Below are positions 1 to 9,979 of a stretch of DNA of 64,000 bases, piece by piece. Origin of the DNA: Triplophysa rosa (taxonomy: Eukaryota > Chordata > Actinopteri > Cypriniformes > Nemacheilidae). The stretch is from NCBI RefSeq assembly GCF_024868665.1, contig NC_079899.1, positions 2,034,035 to 2,098,034 of the forward strand. The letters are read 5' to 3'. Below the pieces are notes generated by a model. That model was not told where the DNA came from. It did no database searches and worked only from the letters and a program-made list of their open reading frames with translations. The position numbers and the translations under genes were made by a program. The stretch's first letter is position 1. Every line of letters begins with the position of its first letter.

Positions 1-157
1 TACAGGATGTTAGCTCAGTCTCTCCGTTCCTCCGTCACACAGAACGTACAGGATGTTAGCTCAGTCTCTCCGTTCCTCCGTCACACAGAACGTACAGGAT
101 GTTAGCTCAATCTCTCCGTGACTCTGTCACACAGAGCGTACAGGATGTTAGCTCAAT
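1..157. repeat. 46-bp tandem repeat, at least 3.4 copies
   Basis: Three consecutive 46-bp units start at 1, 47 and 93, and a partial fourth starts at 139. Each begins TACAGGATGTTAGCTCA. The first two units are identical and the third differs at several positions, so at least the first pair is a recent duplication. The array begins at the window edge and probably continues to the left. No coding potential is seen in it. Confidence 0.9.
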
Positions 158-2490
158 CATAAAATCATGCGGTACATTAAATCTCATTACCGTGCACAAC
201 AGCACCTGTCCTGCGCAGGACTCCGCACAATGAGCCCCGTCGCCTGCTTGTCCATCCTTTAAATAATCTCCATCAGCTCCACCTGCTCCAGGTGAATCAC
301 ATCTGCAATCACGCGCCTCACACGTGACTTGCCACTTCATTACAGTACAATATAAGCCTATAATGCTGGGTTCACAAAACATATACAGTGGGTACTCAAC
401 CAGAATGAGCCTTCCGCCTCTGCCGTCTCCGCGGCTGTACTTCTTTAATGTGTGTTGACTCTTGTTTACCGCTGAGTGGCAGTCTATTCACAGATCTTCA
501 CTCAGCGCGAGTTGACGCGTCAAACATTGCCTCACTCAGCAGACAGGCAAGAGTTAAGACATTTAGGCGTAAAAGACAAACGCTGTCTACAATATCAAAG
601 TTACAAGAACTTAAACTTAAATTCCACAGGCACTAATAATTATATTTAATACTATACATAAATACATCATATCATTTAACAAGGGTTTACATTTTTTATT
701 TGCTCTATGCATTCAATCAATGCTTTGTTTGGTTTGAATCATTTTCAATATATAAGGAGTGTTTTCATTTAATGCTGGGTTGCATGCAGAGCTTTAATAT
801 TTGAATTCGCTCTGTGTTTTGTGCAAATTGAGAAATACAGCCAGTGAGATCAGAGTGCCTGTGCAAAACTCTGTGCGTGTTTGCTCGTGTGTATTGCGAT
901 GTGCGTCATTCATAAAAAATGGCAAAACCCAACTCTAACATGATTTAGCTTTATTTTCTTTAAAACCGAATGTGCTCTATAATGTCATTGGATTATCAGC
1001 ATCTATCCCCCATATAGATAAATAATGATTTATGATTGGAAATATATGGTGTAAGTGTGATTTTCCCAGCGATTTTAAAAATGAATGTTGCCAGGGTATA
1101 CTTTCCAGCATATTTTGGCAAAGATGTTTGGTTTATGTTTGGAGTTAAGTTTCTTATCAGTGTTATGGCGTCTTACGTGTATTTGTCACCCTGCAGGTAA
1201 GACATTAATTCTAAACTCTGCTCTTTCAAAAAGCGAGACATTCACACCTCTCCTAGTCCCCCGTCAACTGAGAAGTGGAATCTGTTTTTAAAAGCCTGTA
1301 GCCTACTGACATGGAGAGAATTAAAACATTTCAATGCTTGTCATTTAAACGCAGGTCAATACACTATTTCCTCACACTTTTAATTAATAACGATGAAACC
1401 GTCTATAAACTGCATATTTTGGCAAATATGATGTTTTTTCGCTCACGTCTTCACACGGCCTCTGTTCTAACTCATTAATAATAATGTTATGTTACATTTT
1501 CGCCTTGTGCAGTTTACTTTCTCCGGGCCGCGTTCATTTATAATTATAAAAATGGTGATATAGTGTCACATTCGCCCTCACATATTGGCTGAAAGACAGT
1601 CTGCAGACCTTCTGTTGTCACTATGTATCATTCCTTTGTGGTTTAGCTGCTTGTCACAGGACTTAAACCTGCTCCGAGCGAGCCTCGAACCGCCAATCGG
1701 TCCACACCGGCTTAGAAGACGGACACGCTAACGAGGAGGCATATTGAAGGAGTTGGTGCAAAACTGCCCACTGCTGTGTGATCAATGTGATGGTTTTCAC
1801 TGATGCACATCTTTGTAAATGATCTTAAAATCAAAAGCAATTGTACACTTTGAAAACGAATATTACATTAAAGGTTCTGCCGGCATTGGCTTTAAACGCT
1901 CTGTTGTGCGTTCAAAATGTTTACTGTTTTGTTTTACTTGGTGATAGTGTATGTTAAATGAAGACTGTTTAATGTTATTATAAAATGTAATATTGAACTT
2001 CATTGCGTTTGAAAAAAATATCCTTATATGAACCTCTGTGATCATAACACGTTTGTTCTAATGATTTAATGATTTCTCTACGATGTCCTGCATTTGGCTC
2101 AATTCTCCGCCTATATCGCTTTTTTTTTGTTATATTATAAACATGAATGACTCTTGTTTTAATCTTTAATGTGTTGCCTCCTGTCATGTAATAATGAATT
2201 TATCACATTGAATTTCACTGTTTCACAGTACATGTGGTTAAGTACTGAGGGCGCAAACTCTCCCTTTGCGCCTCCTGGCGGAAATTTCGCGAACTAGTTT
2301 CACATATAAATGTTTTTTAACTACCTTGGTTGACTACCTGCTGTATTTAATATTCACAATGCTGTGAATACGTGCAATCAAAGTACATTATTCAAACTTT
2401 TACAGTTTCGAACATTCAAAACTCCAAAACTACCTTACTTTGCATTCTGGTGAAAAACTGAGGTCCTAGGGATGTTAAACCGCTTTAGGG
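158..2490. other. non-coding intergenic DNA
   Basis: No convincing gene is visible. The open frames are short, lack splice context and resemble no family I know. The stretch is AT-rich unique-looking sequence. A tRNA-like segment near 1665-1740 was examined and not accepted. The right end, about 2470-2527, looks like the terminal part of the MITE family that recurs at 14.8, 29.6, 34.9 and 47.6 kb. Confidence 0.5.
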
Positions 2491-2855
2491 TGAGTAATTA
2501 ATGGCAGAATTTTCATTTTTGGTCAGAGTTCCCTTCTGTCGGTCTGTCGATGTTGTGTCGAACGGACAGATGGGGTTTGACTTGAGAATCTATCATCTTC
2601 TGACTAGTTTTGAAAAGGCCAATGAAATTGGCGAATGAAATTTGCATGCCGGACTCCGGTATGAAGTGGAGATGGCGTGCTGCATTCGAAGCCTTCGCAT
2701 CGGATGACAAAATTCTAAAAAAATTGCTGGATTCTTACGACATGGTGCAGCGGATCGTCCCTCGTCAGTGACTTCCCCTGGGCGTCTCGGCAGTTCCAGA
2801 GGTGTTTTCATTCTAAAAGAGCAAATTTCGGGAGGTCGAGCCCAGGAAGAAGCGG

Positions 2856-3870
2856 ATGTCGAAATGTCAGCCATGCTCTCCCGGGCCACTGAGCCACCTG
2901 GATACTTGGTACCTCGGGTCTGAGCGAGACTCCAAGCCACGCCCGATCCCGGTGCCATTTTTTTCGGAAGTGCATGAGGAGCTCAGTAAGACCTGGAATG
3001 CCCCCTTCTCGGAGCGTTCCCGTAAAGCTGACTCGGTCGCCCTTCCCTTGATGGTGGGGCAGCTAGGGGCTATGTTGACGTACCCCAGGTGGAGCGTGCC
3101 ATCGCGGTGCATTTATGCCCGCAGACGGCGGCCACCTGGAGAGGTCGACCTAGACTCCCATCCAAAGCATGTAAGTTTTCGGCATCTCTGGTGTCGAAGG
3201 CTAACACTGCCGCGGGCCAAGCTGCCTCAGCTTTTCACACCATGGCCATCCTGCAGGTCCACCAGGCCAAGGCGTTGAAAGAGCTCTACGAGGGTAAGAC
3301 CGTGCGGACTAAGGTGACGGCGCGGGCCCTGGTTCAGACGATGTCCACACTAGTGGTCCAGGAGAGGCACATCTGGCTTAATCTTGCGCAAATGCTCGCG
3401 CACCCATCTCGCAAGGTGGGCTGTTTGGCGACACTGTTGAGGACTTCTCACAGCAGTTCTCGATGGTACAGAAGCAGACAGAGGCAATCAAACATATCCT
3501 GCCCGGCTGCCTTTCGGCCGTCGAGGTCCCATGCGGCGTCTGCTCCCCAGCAGCCCTGGCCCTCTTTGACGTCGGCTCCGGCGCCCCCTACCCAGGCGGC
3601 CCCCCTGAAGAAGACGTCGAAGAAGAGACCACCGTCTCGTCACCAGCCGACGCGAAAGCAGAAGTGAACCCAGGGAGATCGAGACCACCATTGGGCCCAA
3701 CCCCAGCCATTCCATCGCTGGCCGGTCGGACCCACATTCTCACTAAAAGAGTTTCCTCTCTCTCTGTGTCTTTCTTACAGCCACTCTCACCCTCTAAACG
3801 GCAGTGTTCGGCATCTCGACATTGCGTCATGGCGATACACAATGCCGGGCATAAAATCCAGCAGCCCTGA
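2856..3870 (+). pseudogene. DIRS gag-like ORF, frameshifted
   Basis: One frame (3089-3667) holds a run resembling the conserved gag of fish DIRS elements, with the phrases QVHQAKALKELYEG and TKVTARALVQTMSTLVVQER. The similarity then moves to another frame (3463-3870), where MVQKQTEAIKHILPG continues the protein. The part before 3089 is in a third frame. A short internal deletion follows the ELYEG phrase. The last third is rich in Pro, Ala, Arg and Lys, as expected for a nucleic-acid-binding capsid tail. Family assignment rests on remembered similarity, not a search. Confidence 0.6.
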
Positions 3871-4214
3871 GCACTCTCTTCGACGGTGCGTTATGCTGCA
3901 CTATCGCCGGGCAGGTAAGTCAGCAGAGCCGATCTCCTCCCCAGGGGCCTCCCCACGGCGAAGGATCAGCACTGCTAGCCATCGAACCACCCCCCGGGAT
4001 TGATGAAGCAGATCATACCCCTAGCCCCCGTCTCGGTCCCTGGGCGCCTGGTTAGCACTTCCCAGTCCGTCACGGTGGCTAAGGAACATGATCCGTCTCG
4101 GCTATGCGCTCCAATTTGCCAGACCTCCGCCCAAGTTTCGGGGCATCCTCTCCACCTCCGTGCGAGGCAGGGATGCTCCCGTGCTTCGGGCCGAGGTCGA
4201 ACTCGTTCCTCCAG

Positions 4215-4700
4215 CTGAGATGTTGAGCGGGTTTTAAAGCCCATACTTCATCATCCCCAAGAAAGGCGGGGGGTTGTGCCCCATTTTAGATCTGCGTACC
4301 CTGAACAGGCACCTACACCTACACCATGACCTCTTGGGCAGGTCTCGAGGCGCGTCGTGGTGACGACAGACACCTCCCTGCAGGGTTGGGGTGCCGTGTG
4401 CAACGGGCACGCAGTGTAGACCTGTTCGCCTCCCTGGACACCACCCATTGCCCGCTATGGTACCCTGTCTGAGGCCCCCCTCGGCACGGATGCCCCAGCG
4501 CCTAGCTGGCCACGGGACAAGCAGAAGTACGCCTTCCCCCCAGGTCCTGTGCAAGGTCAGGGAAGAGGAGCATCAAGTGCTGCTAGTTGCGCCGTACTGG
4601 CCCAACCGGACTTGTTTCTCGGAGCTAATGCTCCTGACGACAACTCCCCCCTGGCCGATTCCCTGGCGAAGGAAGGGCACGTTGTGGCATCCGTGACCAG
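4215..4700 (+). pseudogene. DIRS reverse transcriptase/RNase H remnant with central deletion
   Basis: At about 4235-4335 the translation gives a PKKGGGLCPILDLRTLNRHL-like phrase, typical of the start of a DIRS reverse transcriptase. It runs directly into an RNase H-like TTDTSLQGWGAVCNGHA phrase at about 4355-4415. The palm domain with the YxDD catalytic motif is therefore missing. Downstream, about 4420-4700, weak matches to the RT-RNaseH/recombinase spacer continue in several frames with stops. This copy cannot encode an active polymerase. Confidence 0.6.
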
Positions 4701-4834
4701 ACCTCTGGAACCTCCATGTCTGGCTCCTGGACAGGACGAGGAGATCCTGAGTGGCCTACCCCATGCGGTGGTAGAGACCGGTCCAGAGGCCCGCTTTCGA
4801 GCCCCTGAGAGATGCCGCTCTTTCTCATCTCACA

Positions 4835-5407
4835 ATGAAGACGGCTCTCCTGGTGGCGCTCGCCTCTATAAAGAGGGTAGGGGACCTCTCCGTGTCCACG
4901 GATTGCCTAAACTTTGGGCCCGGAGACTCTCACGTTATCCTGAGTCCCCGGCCCAGCTACGTGCCCAAAGTTCCCACCACTCCCTTTCGGGACCAGGTGG
5001 TGAACTTGCAGGCGCTCCCCACTGGGGAGGAAGACCCATCCGTGTTGTGTCCAGTACGCACGTTGCACCTCTACTTGAACCACACGCAGAGCTTCAGGAG
5101 CTCTGAGCAGCTCTTTGTCTGTTTTGGGGGTCAGCAAAAGGAGAGGGCTGTCTCCAAACAGAGATTGGCGCACTGGATCGTGGACGCCGTCGCTACGGCG
5201 TACCGGTCCCAGGACCACCCGTGCCCGCTGGCAGTGACGGCACACTCCACCTGGGGTGTAGCCTCCTCGTGGGCACTGGCTCAGGGCGCCTCTCTGGCAG
5301 ACATCTACAGAGCTGCGGGTTGGGCTACGCCCGATACCTTCATGAGGTTCTACAGCCTCCGCGTGGAACCGGTGTCAGCCCAAGTCTTGCATGGTGCCAA
5401 CAGGTGA
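4835..5407 (+). CDS. DIRS tyrosine recombinase C-terminal domain, probably catalytically dead
   Basis: An open frame of 190 codons covers the catalytic half of a phage-integrase-type tyrosine recombinase, which would insert the circular DIRS cDNA. The first catalytic Arg is plausibly in the SIKRVGDLS phrase and the Tyr nucleophile in RFYSLRVEP. The central HxxR box reads AHSTWG (about 5242-5259), with Trp in place of the second catalytic Arg. The related copy at 63.7 kb keeps AHSTRG. The change is CGG to TGG, consistent with CpG decay. The frame is intact at its 3' end but has no proper N-terminal core-binding domain. Confidence 0.75.
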   Translation: MKTALLVALASIKRVGDLSVSTDCLNFGPGDSHVILSPRPSYVPKVPTTPFRDQVVNLQALPTGEEDPSVLCPVRTLHLYLNHTQSFRSSEQLFVCFGGQQKERAVSKQRLAHWIVDAVATAYRSQDHPCPLAVTAHSTWGVASSWALAQGASLADIYRAAGWATPDTFMRFYSLRVEPVSAQVLHGANR

Positions 5408-6733
5408 GACCAGTGTACGCCTGCGAAAGCGCCTTCCCCCCTCCTAGGTGGGTCAGTGTTCTATTTCTGCCTCCCTTCTTCCCCCGCCAGGCGAAGAATA
5501 GGCATTCCATCCATCACTAAGCACTTCCTGGTGGTGGGCTGGGCAGAACCCTGCCTCCTTAGGCCGGGTATCAGCTTAGTTATCTAACGTATAGCTCTAA
5601 TCGGACCTTGTGCCCCACACGAAGTAACCCCCCAACACGGCGGTTCAGTCTGATGTATTCTCATGATCTCCTCTAGGTGGACCTCCACCTCGCGGTACTC
5701 CCTTCAGTCCGCACATTCCTCCCATGAGTTCTCTCCTGCCTGCGAGACCATGTTGGTGTCTCCACTAAACTCCTCCCTATGTTAGGAAGTGGTCTCCGTA
5801 GCGCGCTTCCTCAGTGAGGAAATAGCGCTTTCCCAGTGGCCCTTACGGTGCCGGCGGGTTCTCGCCGTTAGAGAAACGTGACGGCCGATGGCAGGGCCTT
5901 CTAATCTTTTCCAAAGCTCTGGGACCCCCTACCTATCCACTGGATGGTTACAATTTCACGCTAGCGCTCACGTCTGACACGCCCAGGCCAGTCAGCGTTG
6001 CTTCACTAGAGATTGTGACATGGCACAGCGCCGTGTTTGTTTTCAATAGGAATTCCATCTGTCGGTTCGACACAACGTCGAGAGACCGACAGAAAGGGAA
6101 CATCTTGGTTACGTATGTAACCTCTGCTTCCTGATGGAGGGAACAAGACGTTGTGTCCTTCATGCCACAACGCTTGCAGCTCGCTGCAGCAGTCGAGAGA
6201 TGCTCTCAGGCTCCTCAGCACAAAAGGTGAATGAATGCAGCACGTTGTCTCCCCTTTATACCCGGATATCCGGGGGCGGAGTCCGGCATGCAAATTTCAT
6301 TCGCCAATTTCATTGGCCTTTTCAAAACTAGTCAGAAGATGATAGGTTCTCAAGTCAAACCCCATCTGTTGGTTCGACACATACGTAACCGAGACGTTCC
6401 CCTTTAATGTCCAACACGTAAAATGCTTTGAAACATACATCAACAGCTGAAAGCAGCTTGGTTTGTTCCAGAGCTTGTACATTCAAAATGACAAAAGCCT
6501 GAGATATATGCCGAATGTTTCCCATCACGAGGACAAATGGAAAGGGTTTAGTCAGTTCTGTCCAGTGAAGAAATTCCACCACATTTGTACCAATCTATAA
6601 AGTGTAAAAACACATGATAAAATATCAATACTCAAATACACTTGGCACTGTGTCTTTCTGACATCAGATATACAGTATGTAACCTTGAAATTATATTGTT
6701 TGTTTTAAAACGGAGGGAGCAATATAAGTGACT

Positions 6734-6836
6734 GGCCATTTAATGCCCAAAGTGGACCGAAAGAGACAGTTTCTATTCACTTTGGCCATTTAATGCCCAA
6801 AGTGGACACCCGAAAGAGACGGTTTCTATTCACTTT
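6734..6836. repeat. tandem duplication, ~50-bp unit
   Basis: Two adjacent copies begin GGCCATTTAATGCCCAAAG at 6734 and 6784. They differ by a 3-bp insertion and a substitution in the second copy. No function is suggested. Confidence 0.85.
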
Positions 6837-7859
6837 TAGTTAAATTCTCACTGAAATTCATAGACTAAGCTTATATGTGACTAAAAACTGTATTAATTTG
6901 CAGTGTCGCACATCTTAACAGGACTATGCCAGTCAATTTGTGTAATGGCGATCTGAGGTAACAGTTGTTGGTGGTCTAAATCACATCACTAATGTTAGTG
7001 TAGACTAGTGTTGTCAACTACAGAGTCAAGACAGACAGAAAAACAATCATGACTACAAGACCACATACTTAACTATTGAGAATTTTTGTGATGCAAGAGA
7101 CATATCTATTCTAAGATAATGATTTTCATTATTGTTTGTAATGATCAAAAAGACCATTTTATTTGACCTTAAAATAAGGTAATTTTATTTACTTTAGCTA
7201 TAGCACTAAAGTCACAAAGCCGAAGTGTAACTTCACATTTTTTTTATTGAAGTGTAACAATCCTATTCTGCCAATAGAAAATGTAACAAATAACCAGCAA
7301 ACACTTGAATATGTTCCCATTCTTGAACTTATGACTCAAGCTTAAGTTATAGTCGTGCGTAGGACCTACGCTGTAGGTTGCGTGTCGGTTTTCATTTACA
7401 CTTCTGTCTTGTTGTCCGCGTCGACAGGCAATGACCACTAGGCATCAGTGTCCACGCGCGTGTTACTTGTGTAACCAAGACAAGATCCGAAGAAGAATGA
7501 GCTCATTTGAGAAGCATTAGCAGTGATAGTGGCAAGTAAACGGTCACTTTTGTTGCAGCTTGAGATGTTAAATACAGAAGCACAAATAATTTACTTAGAT
7601 AATTCATTCGGAAATGCGTTCGAGTAAACATGATGCTATCGCTGAGTTTTTTTGACCTGAGGGAGGGGTTCAAACAGACCAATCACAGCGCTTGCGGTCC
7701 GCGTAGGGTCCGCGTTGAGTTGACGCGTTGTTACATTTTTGGAGAGGTGTGCGTCAGGCTACGGCATAGGGTACGTTGCTCTGCGTGGGCCTATGCAGAA
7801 CCATAAATTGGGCTTTAGTGTCCCCCAAAGTAACCAAACCCCCCCCAAGCTCGGGTTAA

Positions 7860-8100
7860 AATTGTGGTCCTAGTTCACTTCACCTTTAACATGTGGAAAA
7901 ATAACCCAACAAAACAACCCAACAGACTCAACCCAGCATTATGGGTTAAAAAAGAACCCAGCCATTTTTAGAGTGAAGTATATAAAAAAACATTGGGTTA
8001 ATTTAACCAACCATTGGGACAAATTCGGAGAAACCCAACAGTTGGTTTAAATAAACCCAGAATATGGGTATATTTGACCCAACTAACAACATAAACATGT
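7860..8100. mobile_element. palindromic MITE with AACCCA/TGGGTT repeats
   Basis: The motif AACCCA and its complement TGGGTT alternate over about 240 bp, with internal palindromes such as ATTATGGGTTAAA. This is the pattern of a common cyprinid palindromic MITE. Exact termini and target duplication were not resolved. Confidence 0.5.
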
Positions 8101-8133
8101 TTAAGATTGATACTGCAAAAGCTAAACACTAAT

Positions 8134-8371
8134 GCCCGGTTTCACAAACAAGGCTTAAGCCTAGTCCCAGACTAAAATGCAAGTTTGAGCTGACTTAACT
8201 GAAAATAACTTGCAATGACAAATCCTAAAACATGTCAGTGCTATTGTTTTGTCTCAAGATACACACTAGCAAAGTTTTTACTAAGGCATTTTTATAAAAG
8301 CTACTTAATTCTTATAATTTAACTAAGGCCTAGTCCTGGCTTAAGATAAACCCTGTCTGTGAAACCAGGCC
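8134..8371. mobile_element. MITE with long inverted ends, family A copy 1
   Basis: The left end GGTTTCACAAACAAGG is answered by the inverted right end CCCTGTCTGTGAAACC, and the inner parts around GCCTAGTCC are also inverted. The centre contains GTGCTATTGTTTTGTCTCAA. Related copies lie at 22041-22264 and, partially, at 58125-58258. The element is non-coding. Confidence 0.7.
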
Positions 8372-8429
8372 TATGTATCTACAGTCGTGTGTATAGAGAC
8401 ACTGAGCAGTCTGTAATATTATAATATGA

Positions 8430-8950
8430 TACAGTTGAGCTTGTGTTAGAGATTGTTCAGGGTTCTGATGGTCAGCAGGTAAAAACTATTCTTCAGTCTT
8501 CTGATTCTGGACTGAATGCACCTGTTCTGTGTGCTTGGGTGACTGGGGGTTCCTGAGACGTCAAACTAGAAAATGTCCCGTAGTGATGAGAGTTTGTTGT
8601 CGATGATGAATCCAGCTGTGGTCGAGAAGAGAACAGCTGCCATAACCAGACAGTCATGCAGTCAGAATGCTCTCAGTGCATCTGTAGAAGTTCGGCGAGG
8701 ACTTTGTGAGGGAGACCAAACCCCTCGAGTCTTCATAAGAAACAGAGCCGCTGATGAGCAGATTGACGTCCTGATGTGGTGTGAAGAGATGAGGACAGCA
8801 CACCGAAGAACTTGATGCTCTTGACTCTTTCTACAGCAGATCTGTTGATGTGTAAGGGGCGTGGCCGACTCCTGTGTCCTCCTGAAGTCCACCATCATCT
8901 CTTTGCTGACATTGAGGTTAAAAGCCCAGTTCATTCTTATCTGTTGACCA
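8430..8950 (-). pseudogene. Rex1/L2-type LINE reverse transcriptase remnant
   Basis: On the minus strand the translation passes through KEMMVDFRRTQES and then, after a frameshift, PLHINRSAVERVKSIKFFGV. This order is typical of the RT thumb region in fish Rex1/L2-like non-LTR elements. Further downstream (lower coordinates) FYRCTESILT also fits that family. The frame is broken repeatedly and no endonuclease part is present. It is a fossil fragment. Confidence 0.6.
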
Positions 8951-9867
8951 AGCATAAATAATCGCTCATTAAGAAAGACTGTAATTTGAAAGAAGCAAAA
9001 CCGCAAGCTCCTTTATGTACTTACTTTTTCTTTACAGGAGTTGAAGTTAAATGACACTAAATGATACATCGTTATTGATCACAGCTGAGTAATATACCAG
9101 GTGTTAATAAAGATGCAGCTTTAGCCATTTCTTGAAGATTCTTGAGATTCTGGTTGAAGGTTGTTTCTCCCATGGGGAACAGTGAAGACAAAGCATGAAA
9201 GTGATTTTGTGCCTTTTTGGGACGGCACCATGATATTTGCAGTAAAACTATGGTAACACAAATGTTAAGCAGTCTTTAAAAAGTACATATAAGCCTCCAG
9301 AAAAACACAGCCAACCTAATTTTTGTCAGCCATAACATTGTATGTGTAGTTGTAAAAACGTCTCTTACGTTTTCTTTATTTAGAAAGTCATATATGATCA
9401 AAGTTTAAAAGACGAAATAAACCACATATCAAATGAATCAATGCTGTACGCTCTTTTCTATTCATAACGTCTACGTTTACTCAACCTTCACTATTTTATT
9501 ACAACACTACACCAAAAGAACAAGGTCATTACATTATTAGTCACATTAAAGCTGAACGTCGTCTCCGTTTCCTGAGTACAAGATACAACAAAGATGCATG
9601 CCAAGAAGAAAAGTAATAAAATTATTTAATTATAGTGTCTAAAGCCCTTGCTGTATTTCGGTTTATGTCTGGAAGTCATAAAATGTGAAAAAAAGAAAGT
9701 TGCAAAAAGCCCCAAAGCCTCTTTTCCTATAAATAAATAACTTTGTTAATATAATTTATTGCTCCTCACTTTCCCGATTGTCGTTATGAAAATAAAAACG
9801 CACATCAAACGCAAACCATTATACTCAATAATATATTAACGGAAAGAATAATCAAAAACGTGCGCTC

Positions 9868-9913
9868 TGACGTCATCCCGCCGGTTTGGGTCGGCACGCG
9901 CGTGTTGACGTCA
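9868..9913. promoter_or_regulatory. two CRE-like sites in the angel1 promoter
   Basis: Two perfect TGACGTCA palindromes occur at 9868-9875 and 9906-9913, 67-112 bp upstream of the angel1 start codon, in a CpG-rich stretch. This is the consensus for CREB/ATF factors. Function in this gene is inferred only from position. Confidence 0.55.
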
Positions 9914-9979
9914 CGCCGATGGCGTCACCGCAGCGAGCCCAGCGTCCCGATCAAAGTTTTAAAGAGACTAACGTGAAAC

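Larger units (their letters stand above)
2534..6395 (+). mobile_element. DIRS-like tyrosine-recombinase retrotransposon, decayed copy
   Basis: The order is left terminal repeat (about 2534-2710), gag-like region (about 2840-3670), remnants of reverse transcriptase and RNase H (about 4215-4420), tyrosine recombinase (4835-5407) and an inverted right terminal repeat (about 6140-6395). The two ends are inverted copies of each other over more than 120 bp, sharing TTGGCGAATGAAATTTGCAT. Just inside the right repeat, 6046-6115 carries a second inverted copy of the outermost left-end sequence. That matches the internal complementary region typical of DIRS elements. Long terminal direct repeats and a DDE integrase are absent. 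Stops, frameshifts and loss of the RT core show it cannot move by itself. Confidence 0.85.
6396..9860. other. intergenic region with MITEs and a LINE remnant
   Basis: No host gene is seen. Contents are a 50-bp tandem duplication (6734-6836), a possible Harbinger-like inverted-repeat element (about 7330-7810), a palindromic AACCCA-rich MITE (about 7860-8100), a MITE with long inverted ends (8134-8371) and a non-LTR retrotransposon remnant (about 8430-8950). The rest is AT-rich and unassigned. Confidence 0.55.

Noticed and set aside
1..157. CRISPR-like array
   Set aside because: The repeats are directly adjacent with no spacers, in a vertebrate genome. It is a plain tandem repeat.
1665..1740. 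tRNA-like segment on the minus strand beginning GCCTCCTCGTTAGC and containing GGTTCGAGGC
   Set aside because: It has B-box-like and acceptor-like pieces, but the D-arm is missing and neither the acceptor nor the T-stem pairs properly. At most it is a decayed tRNA-derived repeat.
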